Assembly: GCA_900313005.1 (NCBI GenBank)
Contig: ONZJ01000002.1
Coordinates: 3,019,303 to 3,083,302 of the forward strand
Source of the DNA: Rhodobacteraceae bacterium EL129
GTDB taxonomy: Bacteria; Pseudomonadota; Alphaproteobacteria; Rhodobacterales; Rhodobacteraceae
Reading direction: 5' to 3'
Length of the DNA: 64,000 nt
In this document: positions 24,001-34,080 of the stretch, one piece after another
How the letters are laid out: every line of letters starts with the position of its first letter
Numbering within the stretch: position 1 is the first letter of the stretch
Position numbers and translations under genes: made by a program
The notes under the pieces: generated by a model
Databases searched by the model: none
The model's input: only the letters and a program-made list of their open reading frames with translations
Told to the model about the DNA's origin: nothing

Positions 24001-25173
24001 TCAGCTTCGCTCGATCGCGATCGCCGTTCCTTCACCTCCCCCAATGCAGATGGCCGCGATCCCCCGCTTAAGGTCGCGTTTTTCCAAGGCGTTCAACAAA
24101 GTCACCATGATGCGGGCCCCACTGGCCCCGATCGGGTGACCCAAAGCGCAGGCCCCGCCGTTCACATTGACGTTGTCACGCGGCAGACCCATCTCATGCA
24201 TGAAGGCCATGGGCACGACCGCGAAAGCTTCGTTCACCTCCCAGAGGTCTACATCATCCTTGTTCCATCCCAATGCCTTCAGTAACTTTTGCGCCGCGGG
24301 CACGGGTGCCGTGGTGAACCAACCCGGCTCCTGAGCGTGGCTGGCATGGCCCATAATACGGGCACGAATGTTCATCCCCTTGGCCTCTGCAGCCTCTCTT
24401 GAGGCCAGAACCAAGGCCGCTGCCCCGTCTGAAATTGAACTGGAGTTGGCCGCTGTCACCGTGCCTTCCTTGCGAAAGGCCGGTTTCAGCTGTGGGATTT
24501 TTTCAGGGCGTGCTTTGGCGGGCTGTTCGTCCTGCGCAATCGTGATCTCTCCCTTGCGGGTTGAAAATGTCACTGGGGCAATCTCACCCTCAAATGCACC
24601 TGAGGCTTGCGCCTTTAACGCACCCTCAAGCGACCCGATCGCATAGGCATCCTGAGCCTCGCGGGTGAATTGAAATTTCTCCGCGCAGTCTTCAGCAAAA
24701 GTGCCCATGAGGCGGCCCTTGTCATAGGCGTCCTCCAACCCGTCCAGAAACATGTGATCCTGTGCCTGCGCATGTCCAATTCGGGCCCCACCGCGCATGT
24801 TGGGCAGCATATAGGGCGCGTTTGACATGCTCTCCATGCCCCCAGCAATCATTGTCTCGGCATGACCCAATGCGATCTGGTCAAATCCCATCATCGCCGC
24901 TTTCATGCCTGAACCGCACATTTTGTTCAGGGTCGTGGCGGGCACTTCTTGACCCAAACCTCCGGCAAACCCGGCCTGTCGGGCGGGCGCCTGACCTTGT
25001 CCCGCGGGCAAGACGCATCCCATCAACAGCTCATCCACAGTGGTAGCACCTGCATTTTCCAGGGCAGCCCGAATGGCCGCACCTCCCAAAACTGCGGCTG
25101 GCACGCCGTCAAAATCACCCTGAAATCCACCCATGGGCGTGCGTGCTGCACCCGCTATGACCACTTCTTTCAT
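24001..25173 (-). CDS. acetyl-CoA C-acetyltransferase (thiolase)
   Basis: This 390-residue thiolase has nucleophile C86 in LNKMCGSGMKA, H346 in GHPIGASGAR and C376 in CIGGGEGTAIAIE. These match the biosynthetic acetoacetyl-CoA thiolases (AtoB/PhaA type) that condense or split acetyl-CoA units. It could serve polyhydroxybutyrate, ketone-body or branched-chain pathways. No phaB or other pathway gene is adjacent, so the specific role is open. It diverges from a STAS-domain gene. Confidence 0.92.
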   Translation of the reverse strand: MKEVVIAGAARTPMGGFQGDFDGVPAAVLGGAAIRAALENAGATTVDELLMGCVLPAGQGQAPARQAGFAGGLGQEVPATTLNKMCGSGMKAAMMGFDQIALGHAETMIAGGMESMSNAPYMLPNMRGGARIGHAQAQDHMFLDGLEDAYDKGRLMGTFAEDCAEKFQFTREAQDAYAIGSLEGALKAQASGAFEGEIAPVTFSTRKGEITIAQDEQPAKARPEKIPQLKPAFRKEGTVTAANSSSISDGAAALVLASREAAEAKGMNIRARIMGHASHAQEPGWFTTAPVPAAQKLLKALGWNKDDVDLWEVNEAFAVVPMAFMHEMGLPRDNVNVNGGACALGHPIGASGARIMVTLLNALEKRDLKRGIAAICIGGGEGTAIAIERS

Positions 25174-25266
25174 GCCAATCCCTCCTGAATTCGTCTCCTA
25201 CATACAGAATGGTAAGGATTAAGGTCTAGCCTGCCGGTAGTTTTTTCATAGTTGACCGAGGCTGTT

Positions 25267-25608
25267 ATGGACCTGACCTGCACTGTTACTGATTCAATCA
25301 AGACAATCACCCTGAATGCGCCCCGCATCGACGCCAGCGTGGCTATCCAGTTCAAAGACGCCATGCGCGTGGCGACCGCAGACGGACCAGAACGCATCAT
25401 TTTGGATCTGGGCGAGGTCGATTTTGTCGATTCCAGCGGCTTGGGGGCAATCGTTGCCGCCATGAAGCAGCTGGATGCGGGGCGCGTGTTGGAACTGGCC
25501 AGTTTAACGCCCGATGTAGACAAGGTGTTTCGTCTAACCCGGATGGACAGTGTTTTCAGAATTCATGCCACGGTGGAACAGGCGCTTTGTGCGCAAAAGG
25601 CGGACTGA
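25267..25608 (+). CDS. STAS-domain anti-sigma factor antagonist
   Basis: This protein (113 residues from ATG 25267) is a single STAS domain. It has the core ILDLGEVDFVDSSGLGAIVA, whose DSSG Ser is the usual phosphorylation site of SpoIIAA/RsbV proteins. GAGG lies five bases before the ATG, favouring it over an upstream TTG at 25252. It is followed six bases later by an RsbW-type ATP-binding protein, forming a classical antagonist and anti-sigma kinase pair. No sigma factor or PP2C phosphatase is adjacent. Confidence 0.88.
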   Translation: MDLTCTVTDSIKTITLNAPRIDASVAIQFKDAMRVATADGPERIILDLGEVDFVDSSGLGAIVAAMKQLDAGRVLELASLTPDVDKVFRLTRMDSVFRIHATVEQALCAQKAD

Positions 25609-25613
25609 CCATA

Positions 25614-26090
25614 ATGAAAGCCGTTGTGTCGCAGGAGGAAAAGCTCCGTGAGGATCTGGCCTTTTCACGCCATTTTATCGCGTCAGAAGCGGCCGTTCGC
25701 GATGTCTTATGCGATGTGCGATCCTGGCTGATCTCGACAAACATTTTGGCCGAAGTTCACGGCACAACCGAACTGGTATTGGCAGAAGCGCTCAATAATA
25801 TTGTCGAACATGCCTACGCGCTGCAGTCTCCTGGTCAGGTCCAAGTAAACATTTGGCCCCACGCGGATCATCTGACGTTCGAACTGCAAGACAACGGACG
25901 CCCGCTTCCGGCTTGGCGGATCGAGACGGCAGAATTGCCAACGCTGGACTGCGAGGTTTCAGATTTGCCCGAGGGGGGATTCGGCTGGTTTTTGATTCAT
26001 CATCTTACCCAAGCCCTAGAGTATGAACGCTGTGCGGATCAAAATCGCCTTTGTTTCGAAATTGCAATCAATGAGCCTACAAAACCCTGA
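25614..26090 (+). CDS. RsbW-type anti-sigma regulatory kinase (HATPase)
   Basis: This 158-residue single-domain GHKL ATPase has the N box ALNNIVEHAYA and a G1 box (FELQDNGRPLP), then a glycine-rich lid PEGGFGWFLIHHLT. This matches the RsbW/SpoIIAB group, which phosphorylates a STAS partner and sequesters a sigma factor or other output. Its gene lies just after the STAS gene. Partner and output are not visible in the window; in roseobacters such pairs can also feed two-component or diguanylate systems. The start at ATG 25614 avoids an overlap with the STAS gene. Confidence 0.85.
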   Translation: MKAVVSQEEKLREDLAFSRHFIASEAAVRDVLCDVRSWLISTNILAEVHGTTELVLAEALNNIVEHAYALQSPGQVQVNIWPHADHLTFELQDNGRPLPAWRIETAELPTLDCEVSDLPEGGFGWFLIHHLTQALEYERCADQNRLCFEIAINEPTKP

Positions 26091-26192
26091 TTGGTTCCTT
26101 TTTCGTCGAGCGTGTCAAAGAATGGTCATTGTCCTAGCGAAAATCAGCCCAAAACCTCCTCCATATATCAGGACGTAGCTGCAAAAAGCTTC

Positions 26193-26250
26193 CCTCGGCG
26201 TCGCGCTGTAATAGCCCCCACCCAGTGCGTGACGTCGAGGCCTCTTTTCC
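26193..26250 (+). terminator. long stable hairpin after the STAS/RsbW pair
   Basis: Bases 26193-26206 pair with 26227-26240 as a 14-pair stem with two G-U pairs, around a 20-base loop, followed by CCTCTTTTCCCC. It may terminate the RsbW transcript or belong to a short RNA or leader ahead of the gamma-glutamyltransferase gene, whose start is about 80 bases downstream. The rest of the 229-base gap shows nothing else recognisable. Confidence 0.5.
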
Positions 26251-26319
26251 CCCGCATTGAATTGGCTTTCCGGCCCGGTCCGCCTAGTGTCTTGATCAAA
26301 GCTATGAACAGGATGCCTC

Positions 26320-27897
26320 ATGCGTGATTTCCATCTCCCTGGACGCTCAGCTGTGTATGCCAGCAATGGCATCTGCGCGACCTCTCATCCATTGGCCGCA
26401 CAAGTAGCCATTGATATCCTGACCCGTGGCGGCAACGCGATGGATGCCGCGATTGCTGGTGCCGTCCTGCTGGGGTTGTGCGAACCCCAGATGACCGGTC
26501 TTGGCGGCGATTGCTTTGTGCTGTTTTCGGGGCCTGGAGGCACAAATGTCCAAGCCTACAATGGATCCGGCCGCGCCCCTGCAGCCGCGAATGCGGCACG
26601 TTTACGGGACCAAGGGCACACATTCGTTCCCATCCATAGCGCCGATGCTGTCACCATCCCCGGCGCGGTTGAGGCCTTTTGCACCCTCTCCGAACGCCAC
26701 GGCAAGCTGGGGCTGGGTACGTTGCTTGCACCCAGCATCCATTACGCCGAAAACGGCGTTCCCGTCGCACCCCGCGTGGCCTTTGACTGGCAAAAAGCGC
26801 CCAACGTTCTGCAGAGCCATGGCGTAAAACACTTTATGCCCGCCGGAACGCCACCAAGTGTCGGCACTGTGTTCCGCGCCCCAGGTCAGGCCGAGGTGTT
26901 ACGCCGTATCGCGCAAGACGGGGCACAAGCGTTTTATCAAGGCGAAGTGGCTGCGGATATGGTTGCCTGTCTGAAGGCTCACAATGGGGTGCACAGCCTT
27001 GCGGATTTCGCCGCGCATAGCGGCAACGCCACGGTTCCGGTTTCTGGCCAGTATCAAGATGTCGAATTGGTCGAACATCCCCCCAATGGCCAAGGCGCCA
27101 CTGCGATTTTGATGCTGAACATTCTGGCACAGTTCGACTTTAGCGCCTTGGACCCGTTCGGAGCCCAGCGCGCGCATATCGAAGCGGAGGCCACCAAACT
27201 GGCCTATGACGCGCGCAATCGGTTTTTGGCAGATGCGGACCACACCACCCGGCTGGCGCAGATGCTGGCCCCTGAAACGGCCGCTCAACTGGCTGCGTTG
27301 ATCGACCCACACAAGGCGATGCCTGCTGCTGCGCCTCTGACCGAGGACATCCACCGTGACACAATCTACATCACTGTCACCGATCGTGACCGCATGTCGG
27401 TCTCATTGATCTACTCGATTTTCCACGGTTTTGGATCTGGCATCGCTTCTGAAAAATTCGGCATCCTTATGCAAAATCGCGGCGCAGGGTTTTCGCTGGA
27501 ACGCGGCCACCCGAACGAGATGGCAGGCGGCAAACGGCCAATGCACACCATCATTCCAGGCATGTTGACGCAAAATGGACAGGTGACAAACAGCTTTGGA
27601 GTGATGGGCGGGGCCTATCAGCCCTGCGGCCATGCACGTTTTGTGACCAATCTGAGCGACTATGGAATGGACCCTCAAAGTGCCATAGACGCCCCACGCT
27701 GCTTTCCCGATGCCGGTGATATGAAAGTAGAGCGAGGATACACTGATACTGTCCGGCAGGCGCTTGCCGATATGGGGCATCGCGTGAAGGTGCCTGATGA
27801 GGCTCTTGGCGGGGCGCAATCCATCACGATCCGCACGGATGGTGTATTGGAAGGGGCCAGCGATCCTCGTAAAGACGGCTGCGCCCTAGGCTACTAA
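26320..27897 (+). CDS. gamma-glutamyltransferase family protein
   Basis: This 525-residue Ntn-hydrolase proenzyme has the N-terminal signature ATSHPLAAQVAIDILTRGGN, then GLGGDCFVLF, and the self-cleavage/nucleophile Thr at T348 in HRDTIYITVTD. The C-terminal GGAYQPCGHARFVTN segment binds the gamma-glutamyl group in relatives. No signal peptide is seen, so it may be cytoplasmic, as in many alphaproteobacterial homologues. The family hydrolyses or transfers gamma-glutamyl groups, or acts on acyl substrates. Substrate is unknown. It is convergent with hspQ. Confidence 0.9.
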   Translation: MRDFHLPGRSAVYASNGICATSHPLAAQVAIDILTRGGNAMDAAIAGAVLLGLCEPQMTGLGGDCFVLFSGPGGTNVQAYNGSGRAPAAANAARLRDQGHTFVPIHSADAVTIPGAVEAFCTLSERHGKLGLGTLLAPSIHYAENGVPVAPRVAFDWQKAPNVLQSHGVKHFMPAGTPPSVGTVFRAPGQAEVLRRIAQDGAQAFYQGEVAADMVACLKAHNGVHSLADFAAHSGNATVPVSGQYQDVELVEHPPNGQGATAILMLNILAQFDFSALDPFGAQRAHIEAEATKLAYDARNRFLADADHTTRLAQMLAPETAAQLAALIDPHKAMPAAAPLTEDIHRDTIYITVTDRDRMSVSLIYSIFHGFGSGIASEKFGILMQNRGAGFSLERGHPNEMAGGKRPMHTIIPGMLTQNGQVTNSFGVMGGAYQPCGHARFVTNLSDYGMDPQSAIDAPRCFPDAGDMKVERGYTDTVRQALADMGHRVKVPDEALGGAQSITIRTDGVLEGASDPRKDGCALGY

Positions 27898-27912
27898 ATT
27901 TGCGGAGATCGC

Positions 27913-28242
27913 CTAATTCAGCTGGAAGTGCAGCGGGTAGATTCCATCGTCAAAAGGACCAAATAGGTCTGGAATGTCAGGGTGATCCACAGGCACGCCG
28001 GAATAATCCGCAACGAGATTTTGTTCACTCACATAGGCCACGTAGTAGCTTTGGTCGTTCTCGGCGAGAAGGTGATAGAACGGCTGCTCTTTTTCAGGGC
28101 GGCTGTCTTCGGGGATCGCGTCATACCATTCTTCAGTATTTGAAAATTCAGGGTCCACATCAAAAACCACACCCCGGAAGGGGTGTTTCTTATGACGGAC
28201 CACCTGGCCCAAATGGTACTTAGCACGCGTTTTGATCATCAT
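27913..28242 (-). CDS. hspQ: heat shock protein HspQ
   Basis: This 109-residue protein matches HspQ/YccV: AKYHLGQVVRHKKHPFRGVVFDVDPEF, written here in parts as AKYHLGQVVRHKK and HPFRGVVFDVDPEF, then QPFYHLLAENDQSYYVAYVSEQNL and a C-terminal FGPFDDGIY. HspQ binds hemimethylated DNA and, in enterobacteria, modulates Lon protease. The length is typical. It is convergent with gamma-glutamyltransferase and divergent from a lytic transglycosylase gene 230 bases away. Confidence 0.93.
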   Translation of the reverse strand: MMIKTRAKYHLGQVVRHKKHPFRGVVFDVDPEFSNTEEWYDAIPEDSRPEKEQPFYHLLAENDQSYYVAYVSEQNLVADYSGVPVDHPDIPDLFGPFDDGIYPLHFQLN

Positions 28243-28322
28243 CGATTCAGCCCCTTGTGCAAGATACTAATCTTTTCGCACCCACCTTGTCCATTTCCCA
28301 AGGGCGAAATTCCCGGAAACAG

Positions 28323-28345
28323 ACTGTCAAATTTAGCGTGACAGT
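28323..28345. promoter_or_regulatory. inverted repeat ACTGTCA-N9-TGACAGT
   Basis: A perfect 7-bp inverted repeat with a nine-base spacer (28323-28329 and 28339-28345) sits in the 230-base divergent region between hspQ and the lipoprotein transglycosylase gene. It has the layout of a dimeric regulator site. The regulator is unknown. Confidence 0.4.
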
Positions 28346-28472
28346 GCATGGCCGCCGACCTTTCCATAAAAACGATCACAATTTGTTAATCCATTGCGCA
28401 TCTGTAGAAATTTAGATTCCACCACGCGAGGGATTGCGGTAAACTGAAAAGAAAAAAGAAAGCGAGAGGCAG

Positions 28473-29057
28473 ATGAGCAGAACTCTTCGCGCAATCCTGA
28501 TCCTGCTGCTGGTTGCATCCTGCGGTGGGCGAAGCGGCACCGGAACATCATCCAACATGTTGGATGATGCCTGTGCGATCTTGCGCGCCAATCCAGACTA
28601 TAAACGTGCCTTCCGCGCGACGGAACGCAAATGGGGTGTTCCGATGCACGTGCAGATGGCGACGATCCATCAGGAAAGCAAGTTCGTTTCCGATGCACGT
28701 ACCCCCTTCAAATACACGTTGGGTGTCATTCCTATGGGGCGGCAATCTTCGGCCTATGGGTATTCTCAGGCGCTTGATGGCACATGGGACGAATACCGCA
28801 ACGAAACGGGCCGTCGATCAGCGCGCCGCAACAACATTCGCGACGCGACGGATTTCATGGGCTGGTACATGGATGGCAGCCGAGAGCGGCTGGGCATTTC
28901 CATGTCTGATGCGCGGAACCAATACCTCGCCTATCATGAGGGGCGCACCGGGTACGCCCGCGGCAGCTATCGTGGCAAAGCATGGCTGGTGAATGTGGCT
29001 GGCAAGGTGCAGACCCGTTCGCAAATGTATCAAGGCCAGTTGCGAAGGTGTCGTTAA
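28473..29057 (+). CDS. lipoprotein lytic transglycosylase (SLT domain)
   Basis: This 194-residue lipoprotein has a signal sequence with lipobox V14-A15-S16-C17 and no Asp at +2, so an outer-membrane location is likely. The mature part is an SLT-type muramidase fold with the catalytic Glu in TIHQESKF and the GYSQALDGTWDEY segment. Such enzymes cleave peptidoglycan glycan strands to 1,6-anhydro ends. It is a small, single-domain member. AGGCAG precedes the ATG. It is convergent with lolA. Confidence 0.88.
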   Translation: MSRTLRAILILLLVASCGGRSGTGTSSNMLDDACAILRANPDYKRAFRATERKWGVPMHVQMATIHQESKFVSDARTPFKYTLGVIPMGRQSSAYGYSQALDGTWDEYRNETGRRSARRNNIRDATDFMGWYMDGSRERLGISMSDARNQYLAYHEGRTGYARGSYRGKAWLVNVAGKVQTRSQMYQGQLRRCR

Positions 29058-29073
29058 ACAAAACCCGTCCGCA

Positions 29074-29682
29074 TTAGTTGCGGGCGGACCCTGCACCTTT
29101 ACCGGGAATGACAAATTCCGTGTCCGATATACGCACACCCTTTGTCAGATTACCCAAAATGACGGTCGTCTGACTGCCCGCATCATCGTTGATGACCCAT
29201 TGTCGCAACTCAACCGGGTTTGAGGTGAACACCAGTTCGATATTGCCATACTCGGGGTGTTCAGGGTCCTGCGCCCGGATCGTAGTGCTGGTGCCATCGC
29301 TTTTGTGTCCGACAACCATGTTTGCCTTGGCCAGGTTGACGTTGCGCGCCAGGATGATCTTCAGCGGCGTTCGGTGCAGCGGATAGGCTTCTGTGCCATT
29401 GTTGGACTTGGGATCCACAATCCCGACCGTATCACCATCGGCCACCACCAACGTCTTTTCGGGCGGGTTATATTCGAACCGCACGCGTCCAGGGCGTTTG
29501 ATGTAGATCTGCCCGGTGCTTATGGTGCCATCGTCGTTGATCTGGGTGAATTCGCCCGTGGCGGTCTTCATCCCGTTCAAATACGTCGACAAGGCGTTCA
29601 GCGAGAGCTTCTCGGCTGAGGCTGGGACGGCAAGGGCCACAGTGGTGACCGCCGCCGCAAGGAACGTGTGTATCTGTTTCAT
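29074..29682 (-). CDS. lolA: outer-membrane lipoprotein carrier protein LolA
   Basis: This 202-residue periplasmic carrier ferries lipoproteins from LolCDE to the outer membrane. It has an N-terminal Sec signal with an ASA cleavage region near residue 23, then the LolA fold with LSTYLNGMKTATGEFTQ, RPGRVRFEYNPPEK and NIELVFTSNPVELRQW. It lies downstream of ftsK on the same strand after 104 bases containing two hairpins, so partial read-through is possible. It is convergent with the transglycosylase gene. Confidence 0.93.
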   Translation of the reverse strand: MKQIHTFLAAAVTTVALAVPASAEKLSLNALSTYLNGMKTATGEFTQINDDGTISTGQIYIKRPGRVRFEYNPPEKTLVVADGDTVGIVDPKSNNGTEAYPLHRTPLKIILARNVNLAKANMVVGHKSDGTSTTIRAQDPEHPEYGNIELVFTSNPVELRQWVINDDAGSQTTVILGNLTKGVRISDTEFVIPGKGAGSARN

Positions 29683-29704
29683 GTGCTTAACCTAAGTTTG
29701 GGCT

Positions 29705-29746
29705 GGGGGGATTTCACCCCCTGAATTGGCGGGAATCCTGCCAATT
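29705..29746 (-). terminator. two tandem hairpins between ftsK and lolA
   Basis: AATTGGCGGG (29724-29733) pairs with CCTGCCAATT (29737-29746), a ten-pair stem with one G-U pair and a three-base loop. Immediately next to it GGGGG and CCCCC (29705-29721) form a second stem. Neither has a T-run on the minus strand, so they may attenuate or protect RNA ends rather than fully terminate ftsK transcription. Confidence 0.5.
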
Positions 29747-29786
29747 TCCTCCCCGTTAGGCGATAACACGCCGCTGCAAGCCCCTA

Positions 29787-32663
29787 TCAATGCTGTTCCG
29801 GCACCAGGATCTCGCGTTTACCGACATGGTTCGCAGCGCTCACCACGCCTTCATCCTCCATCTGCTCGACCAGACGCGCGGCTTTGTTATAGCCGATCGC
29901 CAGTTTCCGCTGGATGTAAGAGGTCGAACATTTCCGATCAGTGATGGCAATCTGCACAGCAGTGTCATAGAGCGCATCCTCGCCATCGGTGTTACCACCC
30001 AGACCCAGAACCGCGTCAATATTGCCGGCCTTCTCGTCCTCGGGTCCATCCAGAACTGAACCCACGTATTCAGGCGGACCGTAGGCTTTGAGATTGTTCA
30101 CAACCTCTTCAACCTCTTCATCGCTCACAAACGGCCCGTGACAGCGCGTGATCTTACCGCCGCCCGCCATATAGAGCATATCGCCCATGCCCAGCAGCTG
30201 CTCGGCTCCCATTTCACCCAGGATCGTCCGGCTGTCGACTTTTGAGGTCACCTGGAAGCTGATCCGTGTGGGGAAGTTGGCCTTGATCGTGCCGGTGATC
30301 ACGTCCACCGACGGGCGCTGCGTGGCCATAATCAGGTGAATGCCTGAAGCCCGCGCCATTTGGGCAAGACGTTGGATGCAAGCTTCGATCTCTTTGCCCG
30401 CGACCATCATCAAGTCGGCCATCTCATCGACGATCACGACGATATAGGGCATTTTCTCGGGGATAATCTCTTCGGTTTCGAACACCGGCTCGCCCGTCTC
30501 ATCATCAAAGCCCGTCTGCACTGTCCGGCTAAAGGTCTCGTTCTTCGCCAGGGCTTCGGCCACGCGGCCGTTATAGCCGTCGATGTTACGCACACCCATC
30601 TTGGACATTTTGCGATAACGTTCTTCCATTTCACCCACGACCCATTTCAGGGCAACCACAGCCTTTTTCGGGTCGGTCACAACAGGGGACAGAAGATGCG
30701 GGATGCCATCATAGACGCTGAGTTCCAGCATCTTGGGGTCGATCATGATCAATCGACAGTCCTCGGGCGTCAGCTTGTACAAAAGGCTGAGGATCATGGT
30801 GTTGATCGCCACGGATTTACCTGAACCTGTGGTCCCCGCAATCAGCAGGTGGGGCATCTTGGCAAGGCTCGACACAACCGGATCACCGCCGATATCCTTG
30901 CCCAGCGCCAACGGCAGTTTCATGTTGCTGTCGCCAAAATCCCGAGTGCTGAGGAGTTCGCGCAGCACAACCATCTCACGGTGTTCATTGGGCAATTCGA
31001 TCCCGATCACGCTGCGACCCGGCACTGTAGACACGCGTGCAGACAGGGCCGACATGGACCGAGCAATGTCGTCGGCCAGGCCGATCACTCGGCTGGCTTT
31101 CAAACCGGGGGCGGGCTCCAGCTCGTACATGGTGACAACAGGGCCAGGGCGTACGCTCACGATCTCGCCTTTGACGCCGTAATCGTCCAAAACGCTTTCC
31201 AGCATCCGGGCATTTTCTTCCAAGGCTTCATCGCTCAGCTGATGACGTTGAATATTGACCGGGCTGCTCAGCAAGCTCAAAGGTGGCAATTCAAACTCGA
31301 CCTTGGGGCGTTCTTCGAACTGCAATGCCGGTTGCGCTTCTGCCATGGCTTTGGCCGAAGGCTGCAGCACCTTTTTGGGCGGATGCTGGACAACTTTACG
31401 CGGCTCGGCGGTGGGAATGTGCATCGCTTCGGTCAACGGCGCTTCCATGACAGGCTGTTCATCCACAGGGGCCGTCGGCATTGGCGCTTCTGGCATCAGA
31501 TCCGCATGAGCCGCGGTCAATGGTGGTTCGGCACGCAATTCCGTTTGCGGCGCTTCAGTGTTCAGAACCAATGGATCAGGACCACGCCCGCGCCCCTTGG
31601 TCAGTGGCGCCACGCTTTCGACCTGCACATTCGGGTTTTGACGCACGCGGGTTTTAATCACGTCCGCAATACGAGATTTGATGCGTTCTTCGCCCGGCGC
31701 TTCCATATCTTCAATCGCAGGCTCGGCCCGAACCAGTTCGGCCTCGGGCATCGGGTCAGATTTGCGCATCAGTGAGGGCATCAGAGACAAGAGCCCACCG
31801 GGTTTTTCCGGGGCGTCCTCTACCGCTTCGACCAACTCAACCTCTTCACTTGCCTGCATGGAGGGTTCGGCATAGCGGATCACGCGTGGTTCCGCGACAG
31901 CGCGCTCGGCTGCCATTTCAGCCGCGCGTTCTTCGGCTTCCTGAGCCCGAACCGCGCGGCGCGCGTCATTGCGCGCCTTGAGCTCTTGTGCCGCATGGGC
32001 AGCCCCTGCTGCCCCACGTCCGAGAATGGTCATGATCATGGCGTAGGTCATGATGACGCCAACAATCAGGAAACGGGCGAAACGGGTAAGTTCTGGCTTG
32101 GTAAAGCCCAGAACAAAGGCTCCCAAAGCCACCATGGCCAGCCCCAACAGAAGTGAAATCAGTTTCAAGCCGATTGTGGCGCTGATGGGCAAAATGCCCA
32201 AAATCATGCCCAGAGCCGTGTTGCCGAAAAGGCCACCCATATCAAAGCTATGTGCCGCTGACCAAGCTTCGGTTGGCAGAAGCGATGAAGCATAAAGCGA
32301 CAAGAGGGCAATCCAGATCGGTGCGAAAATCAATCGCCCGATCGCGCGACCTTGCCCCTGATGCAATACGAACCGCAGGCCCCACACACTCAGCACAATG
32401 GGCAGGCCCCATGCACCCCAACCCACAATCATGAACAGAGGTGCGGCCAAGGACGCCCCTGCGCTGCCCATCCAGTTGCGCACTGGTGCATCCGTGGCGG
32501 ACATCAAACTTGGATCATCCGGGTGGTAGGACGCGATCATCGCGGCGGCCATCGCAGCCACCACAAGCAACAACAGCCCCAGCAATTCTTTGCCGCGCTT
32601 TTCGATGGCCTCGGCCATGTTGCTGTCCAATAGTGGATCGCGACCGCGTGTTTGATAAGCCAT
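29787..32663 (-). CDS. ftsK: DNA translocase FtsK
   Basis: This 958-residue protein has four to five N-terminal membrane helices (about residues 25-215), a long Glu/Pro/Ala-rich linker (about 225-460), and a motor with Walker [10 protein letters not shown] at 609-617 and Walker [14 protein letters not shown]. The C-terminal gamma winged helix ([20 protein letters not shown], about 905-925) recognises KOPS. FtsK pumps DNA at the division septum and activates XerCD at dif. The aminotransferase gene lies 17 bases upstream. The acidic linker is typical of alphaproteobacterial FtsK. Confidence 0.97.
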   Translation of the reverse strand: MAYQTRGRDPLLDSNMAEAIEKRGKELLGLLLLVVAAMAAAMIASYHPDDPSLMSATDAPVRNWMGSAGASLAAPLFMIVGWGAWGLPIVLSVWGLRFVLHQGQGRAIGRLIFAPIWIALLSLYASSLLPTEAWSAAHSFDMGGLFGNTALGMILGILPISATIGLKLISLLLGLAMVALGAFVLGFTKPELTRFARFLIVGVIMTYAMIMTILGRGAAGAAHAAQELKARNDARRAVRAQEAEERAAEMAAERAVAEPRVIRYAEPSMQASEEVELVEAVEDAPEKPGGLLSLMPSLMRKSDPMPEAELVRAEPAIEDMEAPGEERIKSRIADVIKTRVRQNPNVQVESVAPLTKGRGRGPDPLVLNTEAPQTELRAEPPLTAAHADLMPEAPMPTAPVDEQPVMEAPLTEAMHIPTAEPRKVVQHPPKKVLQPSAKAMAEAQPALQFEERPKVEFELPPLSLLSSPVNIQRHQLSDEALEENARMLESVLDDYGVKGEIVSVRPGPVVTMYELEPAPGLKASRVIGLADDIARSMSALSARVSTVPGRSVIGIELPNEHREMVVLRELLSTRDFGDSNMKLPLALGKDIGGDPVVSSLAKMPHLLIAGTTGSGKSVAINTMILSLLYKLTPEDCRLIMIDPKMLELSVYDGIPHLLSPVVTDPKKAVVALKWVVGEMEERYRKMSKMGVRNIDGYNGRVAEALAKNETFSRTVQTGFDDETGEPVFETEEIIPEKMPYIVVIVDEMADLMMVAGKEIEACIQRLAQMARASGIHLIMATQRPSVDVITGTIKANFPTRISFQVTSKVDSRTILGEMGAEQLLGMGDMLYMAGGGKITRCHGPFVSDEEVEEVVNNLKAYGPPEYVGSVLDGPEDEKAGNIDAVLGLGGNTDGEDALYDTAVQIAITDRKCSTSYIQRKLAIGYNKAARLVEQMEDEGVVSAANHVGKREILVPEQH

Positions 32664-32680
32664 GTTTACCCTCGTCCTCT

Positions 32681-33847
32681 TTATTGCCAGAGACAGTCAC
32701 GCAGGCGTTCCAGCCCCTGTGCCATCTCGTCTTTTGGGGCCACCAACGCGGCCCGGATGTACCCTTTGCCGGGGTTTCCACCCGCGACATCCCGGCTGAG
32801 ATATGCGCCGGGGAGCACCCGCACACCTGTCTCTTGCCAGAGTTTCAACGCGGCCTCTTCGCCGTCTTCGACCGGCAGCCACAAAAAAAATCCAGCCTGC
32901 GGGCTCGTGTACCCGGGCAGGTTTCCCATGATGTGATCGGCTTCGTCGTATTTTTCTGCGTAGAGGCGGCGGTTCTCGACCACATGCGTCTCGTCCTGCC
33001 ACACGGCTTGCGCGGCGTGTTGCAAAGGCATGGGCAACGGAGCCCCCGCGTAATTGCGCAGCTGACGCATGCGTTTGATGCTTTCCGGCCCGCCTGCCAC
33101 GAACCCGCTGCGCAAACCTGGCAGGTTCGAGCGTTTTGAAAGGCTGTGAAACACAACAACCCTCTCGGGGTCAGCCCCCATTTCCTGCGCCACCTGCAAC
33201 GCGCCCACCGGGGCCTCATCGCGGTAAATCTCGGAATAGCATTCGTCAGCGAAGACCTTGAAATCGTACTTTTCAGCCAGCGCGATCAAATCCTGCCAAT
33301 AGGCGCGGCTTGCGACAGCCCCTTGCGGATTGGACGGTGAGCAAAGGTAAGCCACGGCCACATCGTTTAACACGTCTGCAGGCACTGCGGAGTAGTCGGG
33401 CAAATACCCCGTTTCGCGGGTGGCAGGCAAGAACACCGGCTCGGCCCCCACACTGATCGCCGCCACCATGTAGACCTGATAAAACGGGTTCGGCACCAAC
33501 ACCTTGGCTCCCGCCGCTTCAGGCCCCAGCGCCATCATCGCATTGTACAACCCTTCGCGCGTGCCGTTCACGGCCATCACTTGTTCGGTTGGCAGGCGCA
33601 GGCCGTAGCGTCGATCAATCCAATCGCAGATTGCGCTCAGAAGCCCCTCAAAGCCCTCGTTCACAGGATATTTTGCAAACTCACCCGCGTGATCAGCAAT
33701 CACCTGTGGCACCCAGTCGGGGAAGGCATGTTTGGGTTCGCCGATGGTCATATGCAGTACATCGCCGCCTGGCGCATGAGCGTCAAGCAAGCTCCGCAGA
33801 CGCGGAAACGCATAAGCCGGTAGGTTCGAAAACCGCTCGGGGAACAT
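32681..33847 (-). CDS. class I/II pyridoxal-phosphate aminotransferase, DapC-like
   Basis: This 388-residue fold-type I aminotransferase begins [20 protein letters not shown]. The cofactor Lys is in [26 protein letters not shown] binds the phosphate and the C-terminal region ends [13 protein letters not shown]. It resembles N-succinyldiaminopimelate aminotransferase (DapC) of alphaproteobacteria, which works in lysine and peptidoglycan precursor synthesis, but aspartate or other specificities cannot be excluded. The start at 33847 is preferred because an upstream ATG would add 29 residues without family character. It is followed closely by ftsK. Confidence 0.85.
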   Translation of the reverse strand: MFPERFSNLPAYAFPRLRSLLDAHAPGGDVLHMTIGEPKHAFPDWVPQVIADHAGEFAKYPVNEGFEGLLSAICDWIDRRYGLRLPTEQVMAVNGTREGLYNAMMALGPEAAGAKVLVPNPFYQVYMVAAISVGAEPVFLPATRETGYLPDYSAVPADVLNDVAVAYLCSPSNPQGAVASRAYWQDLIALAEKYDFKVFADECYSEIYRDEAPVGALQVAQEMGADPERVVVFHSLSKRSNLPGLRSGFVAGGPESIKRMRQLRNYAGAPLPMPLQHAAQAVWQDETHVVENRRLYAEKYDEADHIMGNLPGYTSPQAGFFLWLPVEDGEEAALKLWQETGVRVLPGAYLSRDVAGGNPGKGYIRAALVAPKDEMAQGLERLRDCLWQ

Positions 33848-34080
33848 CCAATACTGCCTCAGTTGTCGGGGTCGTTTATCGCCCCGTTTCCCTAAAACTA
33901 TCGAAATCGCAGCATGACGTCCAACAAAAACCACCTCTTGCGAGGGATTTGTGGCCTTTTTATCAAATGCCCGGATTTGCTGTTAAAAATATCCGATTCC
34001 AGAGGGTTAGCTTACTTGAATTCTCCAAGATACGGACATCCATTTCCAAAGCCTGCCGGGTCGCCCTCTGCTTGGATAGG

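Noticed and set aside
30849..31775. 308-codon plus-strand frame antisense to ftsK
   Set aside because: It is rich in His, Gln and Arg as expected for a shadow of the Glu/Pro-rich FtsK linker, with no recognisable domain.
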